From Babylonia areolata (lineage: Eukaryota > Mollusca > Gastropoda > Neogastropoda > Buccinidae), in assembly GCF_041734735.1 (NCBI RefSeq), contig NC_134878.1, positions 38,354,777 through 38,418,776 on the forward strand: a stretch of DNA of 64,000 bases, given 5' to 3'. This document shows positions 12,483 to 23,279 of the stretch, in pieces (position 1 is the first letter of the stretch; each line of letters opens with the position of its first letter). The translations under genes and the position numbers were made by a program. The notes under the pieces were generated by a model. The model was not told the origin of the DNA. It saw nothing but the letters and a program-made list of their open reading frames with translations, and made no database searches.

Positions 12483-14840
12483 ACAACCCGTTCCTCTTGA
12501 CGTATTTTTATTCATTCAAAGGCAAGCACATTCATAAATACACTACAAGTTCTTTACTTGCAACAGGTGGTCAACACATCTATCTCTGACAGCACATACA
12601 CTCATTTTCTGGTAAAACTGTCAATTTAACTATTTAAATGCAATCGACGTCGCATATTAATTTTCCGTTCCGCTTTTCTATGTTACTTCTGTGCATGTAA
12701 ACGACCCAATAAAAAATATACATGTAAACAAAATTAGAACGTTTTCACTGACATAAATCATGCCGAATCATCGCGGGAAAGCGTAAATCGGCTTGACAAA
12801 TGCCCTTCAATCGTGTGTGTTTGAACACAGATTCAGAGAATGTGTTGTTTCCAACAGCATGTGAAATGTTACACGGAAATTTCCAATATGTTCATTCGCA
12901 CCCCACCCCATGGTTGCTATATTGTTTGAAAATAAACTGTGTATGTTAATTTCATCGTTGTTATGGTTTGTTTATGCATATTTCTCTCATCCAATTAAGT
13001 TTAGACACAATCACTATTTCTGACACATGGCGAGATGCGGTAATATTCCGACACTGGTGTAAAATTTTGAACAAAGCCAATGCATGTAGTTCGATAAGAC
13101 CGCTTTCAATTGAAGACTTGTTGCATCAAAAGTTCCAAACAACAAAGTCCACAGTAGAAAATCACCCCCTTAAATTACCTTGATTCCGGCTTTTGCTGTC
13201 TGGTGAAGTTTTATCACGAAATGATGAAGTTTATCAGTTCACGTGACAGACGAAGTGTGGAAGAAAAAAATTGTTGCATCCAAAACACGTCAGTCCCTAA
13301 ATGCTTATTGTTTTGCAGAATTTGATTAGAACAGCCACATTTTACATCACACAAGTTCTGAAAAAACAAACTATACACTGATTGTGAATGAATTTCTTAA
13401 AATTAATGAAGTCTGAAGCATTTCACATTTAGTAGTGCTTGAGATGAAGTCAGATGTCACATTCAGACATGGAACACATGTTCTTTGGCTCTGCTTTACG
13501 CAGACAATAAAATTCCTTATTTTTAGTTGTTGTTTTCTTTTCGTTTTTTCTCATAGTTTTACTTTTATTACACTGATTTTGTTTTTCTGTAATCCTACAG
13601 ATTTGTTCACTGTGAGGATAACACTAATCAGTTTTCTGTTGATTGATCGAATAAAAAGATACAAATTATCAGAATTCTTCAGATAAAGAGGATAACTTTT
13701 GTCAAGTGACACAAATTATACAATTCCCATTTCATAATAAGATGAAAAGTAGTACTTTAAACAGCTCCACACTGGGGAGAACTGATGTGAAAATGGAGTG
13801 CCTGCAGTGTTTCTGAAAAATAAAATCACCCATGGTGGAGAAGTTAGTTTTGGCATTTTGGGTTCCATCTTACATATGTCATAAGGTTATAGACATCATT
13901 TTGCACAGAGTTTGATTTCATTGCATGGGATAAGGATTTCATGATTGATTCATTAGTTACTAATCATTATTATAAATCCAGTAGTCTGAATATCTATGTT
14001 GGGAAAGTTGGTTTTGGTAACTTGGATTCAATGTTACACAAGTTACAACAAAGTTTTACATAATCATAATAAAATCTATGATTCACTGTATTTATTATGA
14101 TTACTATTTATATCCCACGCTAAACTGACATCTACTGTGCCAGGGTTCATGAGTCACAATTGCAAATACCGGTTCATTTCCAAAGAAAAATATGTATTTC
14201 AAACCATTCTTTCACATCAAGAATTGATGTTCAATTTTGCCATCATCTGCCTTCCATACTTTCCGACTTAATAGTCTGGGCAGAGCGTCAATAATGTTCA
14301 TTGAAACAAACCTGGTTAACACATATTTAGGTATTTATATTCTAAAGCAGAGCATGAAGTATATCCAAGTTGTGCATTGTGTAAAATGTCAACAAAATTG
14401 TACTTACGAACTAAATGATCCTGTGCTGCCTTCGTAAATTCACCTTTGCAGTCAGTATAATACTGATTTCATTCTTTATGATATATGTGTCATGAATGGT
14501 AGGAAACAGGAAAACATTCACAAAAATGAATTTGCGTCTTCTACTAGTTTAGAATAAAATACATGAAATTGAAAATGTTTCTTTCCTTTTGGCCCCAAAG
14601 AGCTCTCTTACTAGCTTTCTGTTCTGAATCTGTTGTCTGCTGCAGTGACCTTCCCACAAATCAGCATCAGTGCAGCAGCAGTCACGCTGTCAGTCGCATG
14701 TACTGTACCATGCTGAACGCTTTCCTCTGGCGACCCCTTACACCGCGCTTGCGTAACTGTCACATGTTCTCACATGATGCTCTCATACAGGCAGAAGTAA
14801 TAAAAACATACAATTCTGGACATCAAAAATCAAAATCTAA
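12483..14840 (+). repeat. Long dispersed repeat, copy A (direct duplicate of 24,574-26,971)
   Basis: This 2.36-kb block aligns almost end to end with 24,574-26,971 in the same orientation, with scattered substitutions and small indels. Both start at ACAACCCGTTCCTCTTGACG and end at AAAATCAAAATCTA. No coding region of note is inside. The last ~725 bp also match, inverted, the left arm of the palindrome at 23,280-24,083. Copy A therefore corresponds to the spacer plus most of the right arm of that palindromic element. The family is unknown. Confidence 0.85.
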
Positions 14841-16692
14841 TTATCTAGCCTATCATGGCGACATAATGTTCTGAATTTAATATGTTTCAAACTCTTTGTG
14901 CTTTCTTGGATTCGTCATTACTGTGTGTAAATTTCAAAAACAAATATGGACACTTTCATCATCTCAATGTATGATAGCATAGGAAGGGAGGAAGTTTTAT
15001 ATTTTGTCCCCAACTAACACGTTATGTTACTGATCAGTTTTGAAGTTTTCAATTCATTAATGATTTGTTTTTTGGTGATTTTATTTCTCACCTATACAAA
15101 TGGATCAACTGTGGGGAAAGTCAGGGGAGCTAACTGGCAGGACTGAGTTAACCAGTCAAGTGCCTTCCCTATAATACACCAGCTGTCGTCCTGCAAAAAG
15201 TGTTGCCATAGTGCCTGTAAAACATCCACTGACATCCTGCATGTATTTCAGTTTACATCCTGCATGTATTTCAGTTTTTCTTTCATCAGAGTTAGGTACA
15301 ATAAACACAAACATACTCTGAATGAATGTATCTCTGGATTATAAGTATACTATTTTTGTGAGCATTCGTCTGGTGGAAGACCCCTTTTTCTTCTCAATAA
15401 TAATTTGCTTACTGGACAACTTGGAATGCGTGTGTAAAGAGGATTTGCCTCACATGCCAAAAAGACGCCAGATATTTCATCAAGTGAAGACAGTGGTCCC
15501 ATTTCTGCAAGCTGTGCTGATGATTATGTATGAGTATAATGATAAGAGATGGGTCGGTCTTGTCTTGTGATTGGTTTGAACTCAAAGGTGATGTCAACGA
15601 CAGTGAAGAAACTGACAACATCCTACTCATTCTTCAGTCCATCTGTCGAATCAGACACAATTTCTGAGCAAGTGACCATGACTGACAGCGAAAGCATGGT
15701 ACTTTCACATAATCTGAGAAGAGCGGGAGGAGAGAGAGAGGAGTGGTGTAAGACAATAGGTTGAAGGCCAGACAGAAGGTGTGGTAAGTGGGCATGGCTC
15801 ATTTTACTGTCTTTTCACAGTGATCAACTGCCAGGGTTGGCAACAGCCAATCATCCACAATTTTCTTGAAATATAGGCTTTACTGACAATAGATGGGAAT
15901 CGGTGTTTTTCACTTTCTTCACACTTTTTGTCACTGATCAGTTAACTGGTTTATTTACAGAGACAAACCGAATGCACAGCAGACACTTTGTCAGAATAGT
16001 TACAACCAGGCTGAAAGGAATATCATCAAAGCACTGTCTCTGCTAAAAGGGGATGCTCTAAGGTGTAAGAAAAGCTTGAAGTCTCACTCCCAAAGAACAC
16101 TTTTTATCTTGACCAATTCAACATTATGTCATTGCTAGTACAGTTACTCACTTGCATGACTGCAAGTGATGTGATCATTATCATCAACTTGTAAGCCATT
16201 CTAATTTCGATTTCCAAGTTTTTATTAGACAATAAGCATGCTATCTACAGCTACTGAGCTAGAGTATTTTGTTTCTTTTCTTTCTGGGTGTCATTCTGTG
16301 GGGGTGGAATTAAAAACAATCTGGAAAAAAAAACTCAGATTAGAATCCTCATTCATTTTTGTTCATAAATGTTCACTTTCGTTCTGTATCTCAGAAAGTT
16401 TTTGTGCAAGAATTTTCGATTCATTACCTTGAATCCTCAAATTCCCTAGCAAGGGGAGAGCACTCTTTTACAAAATTTTCTGGTTAAGTCACATTAAAAT
16501 TTACAAGTCACTTGTATTAGTAACACATTCCATAAAGATCACCTACTTGAGCTTTTACATAGTTCGAGTATGCACAACTCACTATCCTGTCTTGATAATA
16601 CAAAGCTGCACATGTATTTTCCAAATTTTCCAACAATTTCATGAACTCACATTGCCAAGTTTATGAATATTCCAACAATTTCATGAACTTAC
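14841..16692 (-). other. GTF2F1 intron 3 sequence (left part)
   Basis: Non-coding on inspection. It contains a perfect 23-bp tandem duplication at 15,232-15,277 and otherwise AT-rich unique-looking DNA. I searched the minus strand for the next RAP74 block (EEMP...EEARRKKYG) and did not find it, so the next exon lies further left, beyond 12 kb or outside the window. Confidence 0.5.
15232..15277 (+). repeat. 23-bp unit, two perfect tandem copies
   Basis: ACATCCTGCATGTATTTCAG plus TTT occurs twice head to tail with no mismatch. Confidence 0.9.
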
Positions 16693-16765
16693 ATTGCCCA
16701 ATTTTGCAAAATCCACTCCAATGCCTGATGCAAATTTCATCAAGGACAGCTTTTTCTTGCGGTCT
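16693..16765 (-). CDS. GTF2F1: GTF2F1 exon 3 (TFIIF alpha/RAP74 N-terminal domain)
   Basis: A 73-bp exon of the large subunit of TFIIF, the nuclear factor that binds RNA polymerase II and forms a triple-barrel dimer with RAP30. On the minus strand it is bounded by an acceptor (TGTTGTGTGCCAG) and a consensus donor (GTAAGT). It adds one base to the split arginine codon left by exon 2, then encodes 24 residues including KKKLSLMKF and VDFAK. These align with KKYNIMAF and VNFAT of human RAP74, directly after VRVPK. It ends in phase 0. An open frame extends upstream through the acceptor (QESLVSHEDLV...), and an alternative acceptor TTTTGTTCAG lies 65 bp further upstream, but only the shorter exon keeps phase with exon 2 and matches the family. 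The remaining exons are not visible. Confidence 0.78.
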
Positions 16766-18260
16766 CTGGCACACAACAGCATAATATGCACTAAGTCTTC
16801 ATGGCTCACAAGTGATTCCTGCTGAACAAAAACAAAACTTAAAATACCAGGAGTGGGTGGCAGGGTCAAGGGAAGGAGAGGGGGGTCTTATCGGAACTTT
16901 TTAAAGCGCATACAAGGAAAAAAAACATATCATATATACAGACAACAGACAGATCACTATGGCAATTTATACAACAGGAGCAATGTTATCTTCAGTAAAC
17001 ATACAATGGCAACAGTGACAGTAGCAGGACAATGTCACATACACACCAGACAGAGAATCAAGCACAGGTATGTTTCCTTAGCCCTGTCCCTTCCGGAACT
17101 ATTTTGATTTATGCAAAATAATCACCAACCTCTGAAAAAAAAAATCATAAAAATTAAAATTATGCTCAAACGTATACAAAAGTATATGTTTTCTTAAAGG
17201 AAAATGAATTGAGATTATAATCATCAAAACTTCAATGTTGACATGATGAGGTAACTCCCAATCAGGGGAAGATAACTCTGATTTTTAGAAAGAAAAAAAA
17301 TACACAGAATATTTTGGAAAAAAAGATAAAAAATTCAAGTTCATTTTATGGAGGGAAAGAGTGCTAAAATAACAGCAAATGTATCATACACAACAAGCAA
17401 TTACAGTAATCACTATACTGGTTACAACAAATAACCACACACACACCCTTCTACCCAAACACCCACATACACTGTCATACAATATTACAACACAAAAGCT
17501 CACTGTAAACAATATTTTGGCTTGAAGCTTTCATCTGGAGGGTTTCATTGTAGATGAAAATCCCAAAATGAAAGTTTCGAGCTAAAATATTGGGGTTTTT
17601 CTGTACTCACTTCTGACACGACCCCACCCCCTTGTAGCATGTAATCATCATCAAAATAACCAGAATCACTTCAGTTGATCAACAAGAACATTACTTTCAT
17701 TTTCTATCACATGTTTGTTGATGCTATCGTTGACGTGCAGAAAATCAAATAAGATTCTAGCCACCTCTTATGTACTGTACGTTCTGGCAGCCATGTTGAC
17801 ATGCTCAACAGCTTTTTGCTTTATAAAATGCAAAATCCCACATCAAAATTCAGCCCGAACTTACTGAGAAATTGCTCTGTACACTCATCAAGGCTTCGCC
17901 ATATATTGCAAGGGATGTAAGCCGATGCAACTGAGTGGCTGGATACCTTAAATTATTATGCAGTTACCCGTAAACTGCGGCTATATTCGCGGTCGGAAGT
18001 CAAAGGCTTTAATAACTTTATATAAAATATATGACGAAAAAAGAAAATGAAAAAATCACAAATCATATTCAAAAACTTTTTGTGTTGATACTATTTTCTA
18101 CAAGATTCAGACTGTTTTGACTCAATGAAATACTTTTCTCCCTCAACTCTTTGAAGAGTCATTGGGGTGCCACACAAAACAGTTCAGATTCTTCCAGGTT
18201 TGTCGGCTGGGTGTCAAAGTCTGGGTTTCTGCAAAAAGGTTTTCCTGTCTATTTTGCATC
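16766..18260 (-). other. GTF2F1 intron 2, left part
   Basis: No exon or recognised repeat apart from short A-rich and CA-rich stretches. Confidence 0.45.
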
Positions 18261-18309
18261 TTTTTTTTTTCTTTCTTTTTTTTTTTTTTTTTTTCTTTTT
18301 TTTTTTTTC
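18261..18309 (+). repeat. Poly-T tract
   Basis: About 49 bases, nearly all T with a few C. It could be the tail of a minus-strand retroposon. Confidence 0.85.
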
Positions 18310-18329
18310 CCTTCCTTTTCCATCTCCGT

Positions 18330-19305
18330 CCCTAAACAGTTCCTTAGAGGATTCTTTTAGATGGCCATTGGATCTTGTTACCTGGGCATACCAACACAGC
18401 TTCCTTTGCTTAACTGATGTCTGCAGATCATAACATCCAATGTGCTGCTTGAAGGTCTGGCACACTTGTTTTTTGTTGCTGTTTTTTGCTGCCCCATCAT
18501 CTGCACCGCTTCAATGGCATTACTCCCATGCTGCTCATTCCAAGTCCCCCAAACACATCCACACCCAGGCTCATCTGCCACAGTCCCAGTGCTGGCAGTC
18601 CATAAGGAACCATCGATGTTAGGTCACCAGAAGGCACACACCAGAGAAGACTCTGCACTGCTGCTGAGTCACTTTGGTGGTGTTCGGTAGTGCCTGTTCT
18701 GATTTAACATACTTAAAACACCACCTACTAAGTCCCCTACTAATGACAATAATGGCTTAGTCCTGGAGCCAGACTGAGTGAGCGTCTCCCCCAGAGTGGA
18801 GACCGCCACCATGTCCCCCATGAATCCACCAACACTGAAGACTCACAAGCACTGATGTGGTGGGGTATCAAAACTGAGGTCACCATGAGACTGAGAGCAG
18901 GTCACATGATTTGGAGCTTCTTTTTTTTTTAATATTGATGATGAAGGAGGAGGAGGATGACGGTGATGATGATGATGATGCTGATATGGAGGTCCATTTA
19001 GATTTGGGACTACATGACAAGGCTGTACTCTACACTGCCTGTCATAATGATATCCCAGCATCAACCAGGCCTGAGAGATACAGACACTTGCAGTGTTGGT
19101 CAGGAAATTAGAGCAACACACCCAAAGACGCGTCCGTGAAGTGGATGATACTCAACTGTGTGGTCACAGTCTTCCCACTGAAGCCCATAGCACACTCAAC
19201 TCTGGGTTGGAGCTGGCCACAGGTCGAAAAACCCACCTCCACTGGGATTCAAACCCGTGTCCTCCCAACTGTCAGTCTGCGACACTAACCACTTCAACAA
19301 GGCAA
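18330..19305 (-). mobile_element. tRNA-derived SINE-like repeat
   Basis: At the right end, read on the minus strand, an A-box-like TGGTTAGTGTCGCAGAC (19,275-19,291) is followed by a B-box GGGTTTGAATC (19,246-19,256), the spacing of an internal pol III promoter. The body to the left has no coding content and ends near the poly-T tract. The left boundary is a guess, and the length would be large for a single SINE, so it may be composite. Confidence 0.4.
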
Positions 19306-19334
19306 CTGGTGTTTGGCACAATTTTTGATCGGTG

Positions 19335-19775
19335 ATGTGATAACAATAATAATATAGCAATAATAATGTACATTTATATAGCGCCCTTTCTCTCTCAAGA
19401 GCTCAGGGCACTATACATGAAAGAAAAACTTACAAATTACATAAACCATTCATGACCACTCTTTCTCAAAACCCCTCCCTCCTCCGCCTCCCCACTCTCC
19501 CTCTCTCGTTCATCATGCATCCAAAGTGAGCTGACATGGATGGTGTTAGAGAAAGAAGCGGAGAGTGCTTACAGATAGGTTTTAAAAAGATGAAATTGAA
19601 CTGAAGAGTGAAAGGCGGAGACAATAAGATGCATGGATATGATGAGGAAGGCTGTTCCAGATATGAGGACCAGCAAAGAGAAAAGAATGTTCACCATAGG
19701 TTTTTATATTGTCACAAGGAATTTTCAGAAGGCAACAGTCAGACAGACCTGACAGACAGATCTAAACAAAATCTT
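19335..19775 (+). repeat. Dispersed repeat with TTATATAGCGCCCTTTCTCT core
   Basis: The segment contains TTTATATAGCGCCC followed by CTCAAGAGCTCAGGGCACT, a hairpin-prone block I recognise as a common repeat type in marine invertebrate genomes. A related degenerate block (TTTGTGTAGCACCTTGCAAC) occurs at 59,076-59,115. Boundaries are uncertain. Confidence 0.45.
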
Positions 19776-19783
19776 TAAATTAA

Positions 19784-19801
19784 TTAACCCTTAGCCTGCC
19801 A
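19784..19801 (+). repeat. Orphan piggyBac-like terminus
   Basis: TTAACCCTTAGCCTGCCA has the TTAA plus CCCTT...GCCA form of piggyBac ends. No partner end was found nearby, so this may be a solo end or chance. Confidence 0.3.
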
Positions 19802-20459
19802 AGGAATTTGGCAAATAACTGAATCCTATTTGCCGGGGAATTTAAGGAAAGAAAAAAAGGTAGATGTAAAAAAAAAAAAAATCTGGATTAATTTCCCAAC
19901 TGACAAAGGTAACTAAAAGTGTATTTTCTACACGGAAAATGAATTAACAATACAGAAAAAATATTAAGATAATGGGTTATTCACAAGTGATGCACAAGAG
20001 TTTTTTTTTCAAAAATAAACATTACACATACACACAGACACACAAATCAAATAAAATCAAATTATGCGCATTTATTGTGCTTAGAGTTAGCGAGTTAGAA
20101 TAGAGTCTCACCGATCACTAAGGCCATCTCCAGGATATCGCCAGGTTAACATCTACTTCAAGTCAAGGGTAAAAAAGAATTAATTAAATACAATATAAAC
20201 TAACCACTGCTTCAATTTTTTCACTTTAAAAGTTTAAAAATCTTCCAGAGTTTAAAAAACCCAAATCTGATTAAAAATGTTCACTTCTTTCAAGAAGTCC
20301 ATTAGTGTCCACGGTGGAACATCAAGGAACAGTCTCCAGAGAATCTGTAGTGTAATGTCTTTTCCTATCATGCACATCCAAGCATACTCCCAGTCTCTGT
20401 GATAAATTAGCATATGAATGAATCATAAAGTTATAGGACTGAATCCACTGATCCCTCAC
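19802..20459 (-). other. GTF2F1 intron 2, right part
   Basis: AT-rich, no recognised feature. Confidence 0.4.
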
Positions 20460-20578
20460 CTCGGCACACGCACATTGTATTCTTGTGAGGTGGTACTGCT
20501 GGCTGCTCCAGGTGCCAAACTTGCCCCCACTCCTGCACCCACACTCATGGACATCCCTCCTCCCAGGCCTGAAGGACC
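20460..20578 (-). CDS. GTF2F1: GTF2F1 exon 2 (TFIIF alpha/RAP74 N-terminus)
   Basis: A 119-bp exon on the minus strand with a good acceptor (TTTTTTGCTTGTTGCAG) and donor (GAG/GTGAGG). Read in phase 0 it encodes 39 residues plus two bases: a low-complexity Gly/Ser/Ala/Met-rich leader (GPSGLGGGMSMSVGAGVG...), then SSTTSQEYNVRVPR. This corresponds to human RAP74 SSQNVTEYVVRVPK, the first beta strand of the dimerisation domain. The two leftover bases (AG) combine with the first base of exon 3 to give arginine, so the reading frame is continuous. An internal ATG at 20,552-20,554 is a possible alternative start, but the upstream exon at 32,757 fits in phase. The other two frames look non-proteinaceous. 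Confidence 0.8.
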
Positions 20579-20982
20579 CTGCAACAAGCAAAAAAGCATT
20601 CATGATTCATCATTCACCAATTTCATTCCTACATTAATGAAATTATCATATAAAAAAATAAAAATAAAAAATTAAGTCTGTGTTTCTGTTATTCTGAACC
20701 CATTTATAACCTGGTAAAAGAAAAAGAAAAACCAAAACACAATCCCTTTCTATACAACTTTACAAGTGCAAATATTCCATGAACATGCGAAAGAAAAAGC
20801 AATTTAAGCATAAATGACTTGAAATTTAAATGCACATACACACACACTGTATCTTTATGATGTTATTTTCCACATACACACTATAAATTGTTTGTATGTT
20901 CCAGATACTCTGTTACAGTTACTGTGAGTGTGAGTTAGTAATTTACATACATTGTATGTTTGTGATTTTATGTTTGCATGTT
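20579..20982 (-). other. GTF2F1 intron 1, start of 12.2-kb intron
   Basis: AT-rich intron sequence. Nothing recognised. Confidence 0.45.
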
Positions 20983-20996
20983 TTACACACACACAT

Positions 20997-21071
<75 letters not shown>
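20983..21071 (+). repeat. (CA)n/(TA)n compound microsatellite
   Basis: CACACACATACACACACACA leads into about 29 TA units. The apparent ORFs here are microsatellite translations. Confidence 0.95.
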
Positions 21072-21072
<1 letters not shown>

Positions 21073-21989
21073 TATTCAGTATCTCTGCCTACACTGGCCA
21101 CTGGTTGCAATGGACATCACTTATACTGTCATCGTAAATAAATTCCCAACAAAAAGCCTTCTTTGACATTACTAAAATAAACTCATAGTACGTATCAGAC
21201 ATCAGCTGTACCGGACATCGCTTATACCATCCATGGTTTTCCTGTCCCCAGGAGCACCTTACTCCAGATATACCAGACATTGTCCATACCATCACAGATC
21301 CCTTTCCCAGGAGTCTTCTCTCCGAATATAGCGTCATGTCAGACATCATTGATGGCACCTAGTCCTATTCCAAGGAGTACCTAATAATTCTGATATACTA
21401 ATACTCTCAGAATATCTCTTGCAGTGACAGCTATTGTTTCTTCTGCGGTCTCTCAAGGATGCATGGCACAGAAGACTTCCATTCCATGCAAAGTTTAGAC
21501 AGTCAGTTTGTGACTTAACTGACCAGCACCCTGGAGTGTTTGTTCAATACACTGAGGGTGGTCACAACACGTCATAGTGGGCCACTACCAGTGAAATCTA
21601 CACCAGTGCTGTGCAGTTGCAGCAAGGTGTATATGCTGACCCCCCTTCCCAGTAGCCAGAAACTGGTGCCTGCCAGATGGCCAAGACTTTGTCTACCAGT
21701 AGATTCTCTTCTTTCCACTCAGGCTCAGCATGAGTGGAGGAGTCCTGGATACCTGACACTGTGCAACACTAGCAGCCACCACTATAACCATGTTGCACCA
21801 TCAGTCGCCAAGTGCATCATCAATCATCAGTGAAGAGGACTCCATTGTTCTTGATCTCAGGCAAGAGATTCAAAGGATAACAACAATAATAATAAGTGGA
21901 CATATATCAGCGCTTTGTTGTTGTGGACCAGAAAACTCTGGTGGCCATACATACAATGCATTTGAATTTGATGCACACACAATACAGCT
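21072..21989. other. GTF2F1 intron 1, unassigned
   Basis: Mixed-composition DNA with short degenerate internal similarities (ATACCAGACAT, GTACCGGACAT and GTCAGACAT blocks at 21,195-21,350). No gene or known repeat identified. Confidence 0.4.
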
Positions 21990-22110
21990 GGGCTTGACAT
22001 TAACTTTTTTTCCCACAAGCCCAGTTGGGCAAATCACTGGAAAATTCACTTGCCCGGACAGAATTTGCACTTGCCCAACTTTCAGAAACTTACATGCATC
22101 ACCAAATGCT
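21990..22110 (+). repeat. Repeat starting GGGCTTGACATTAAC, ACTTGCCC-rich
   Basis: The 15-bp start recurs with one mismatch in inverse orientation at 27,969-27,983. Both copies carry several ACTTGCCC/GGGCAA blocks behind it. The other copy begins CAGGGCTCGACATTAAC, reminiscent of hAT transposon ends. Probably fragments of a DNA-transposon family. Confidence 0.4.
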
Positions 22111-22115
22111 CACAT

Positions 22116-22124
<9 letters not shown>

Positions 22125-22174
<50 letters not shown>
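22125..22174 (+). repeat. (CA)n microsatellite
   Basis: About 25 CA units. Confidence 0.95.
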
Positions 22175-22175
<1 letters not shown>

Positions 22176-22530
22176 ATGTTTGTTTTGTTGGGTTTCACCA
22201 AAGATAACTGTTGTTTTGAATAGCCAAAACAAGTTTTATCTCAAGACTCACTTGACAAAAAACTGCCTTTGGCATGTTTTTGCAGTTGACTGTCAGCCAC
22301 AGAATTTTTTTTTTTTAACCTCCACTGCAAACAGCAACATGCAGAGTTAAAAAGAAAAGCCAGCATTTGCTCTGTGAGAAAAACAATGTCAGGATATGAC
22401 AGATCAAAGTACGATTCTGTTACATGGGGTCAACAGTTACAGTTTCTCACTTGCCTGGTAGGGCAACTGTTGAAAATTCACTTGCCAGGATGGCCACACC
22501 AGGATGGATTTCAGTTGTTCTCACCCGACA
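22175..22530. other. GTF2F1 intron 1, unassigned
   Basis: Contains another ACTTGCCTGG...GGGCAACTG block near 22,450 resembling the repeat at 21,990. Otherwise nothing recognised. Confidence 0.35.
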
Positions 22531-22610
22531 TCAGACACACACACACACACACACACACACTGAGAGAGCGAGAGAGAGAGAGACACTGTGTGTGTGTGTG
22601 TTGTGCGTGT
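22531..22610 (+). repeat. (CA)n-(GA)n-(TG)n compound microsatellite
   Basis: CA units, then GAGAGAGAGA, then TGTGTGTGTG. The TG part is self-complementary to the CA part, so the stretch can fold into a hairpin. Confidence 0.9.
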
Positions 22611-23279
22611 GAAAGGGGATGGTGAAGGGTCACAGTTCCAGAGAGGGAAGGTGGTACAGCTATTCTATCAACATGGAGGTTGCTTAGCAACGGACCTTTC
22701 CACAATGTCCTTTGATATGTGTCGATCCCTTCAGCAAAACTCGACTTTGACCCCCTACCCTGCCTCCATCCTTTCTGCTATTCTCAGCCTGACCATTTAA
22801 TAGGTGGGAGAGGGTGAGGAGGAGGAGGGGGTGGGGGGTTAAGGATAAGCATGTCTGCGATATGGGAGGTGGTGTCTGGAGGAGGGGACAATGAGAAAGT
22901 TAGGGGGGAGGGGGAGGAATGAGAAGGGGGGAGGATTGTGGTGGTCATGTCTGTGTTAACTTGGTTTAAGTTATGATTCTACAGAATGGCCCGTTTCCTT
23001 TTTGATTAGCCAACTTGACCTTAAAACTGATATGCTAGGGAGAGAGAGCGAGAGAGACAGAGACTGAAAGAGACAGAAAGGCAGGCAGATTACGGTCAGA
23101 GAAATGGAGGGGAGGGTGGTGAAGGGCTAGCGCGGCAGTGATTTTGACAACCTTGCCAGTGGAGGGGTGAGGTGTAGGTGGAGGAAGAGTGGGGGGGGGT
23201 GGGGGAAGGAAGATGGGCACGGATCATCTATGTTGGTTGCCCTCTTCAGGCTCTTGTAGTCCAGGGCAGATACAATAAT
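22611..23279 (+). other. G-rich intron segment
   Basis: Purine-rich with many GGGG and GAGG runs (22,800-22,960 and 23,095-23,215), capable of G-quadruplex formation on the plus strand. It contains a palindromic X-box-like site GTTGCTTAGCAAC at 22,679-22,691. No coding. Confidence 0.5.

Noticed and set aside
15549-15764. Plus ORF of 71 codons as a gene
   Set aside because: Reads plausibly in places, but other frames do as well, with stops between them; it lies in the intron opposite to GTF2F1 and has no recognised domain.
22679-22691. X-box (RFX) promoter element GTTGCTTAGCAAC
   Set aside because: A good palindromic match, but isolated in an intron with no start exon nearby; may be chance.
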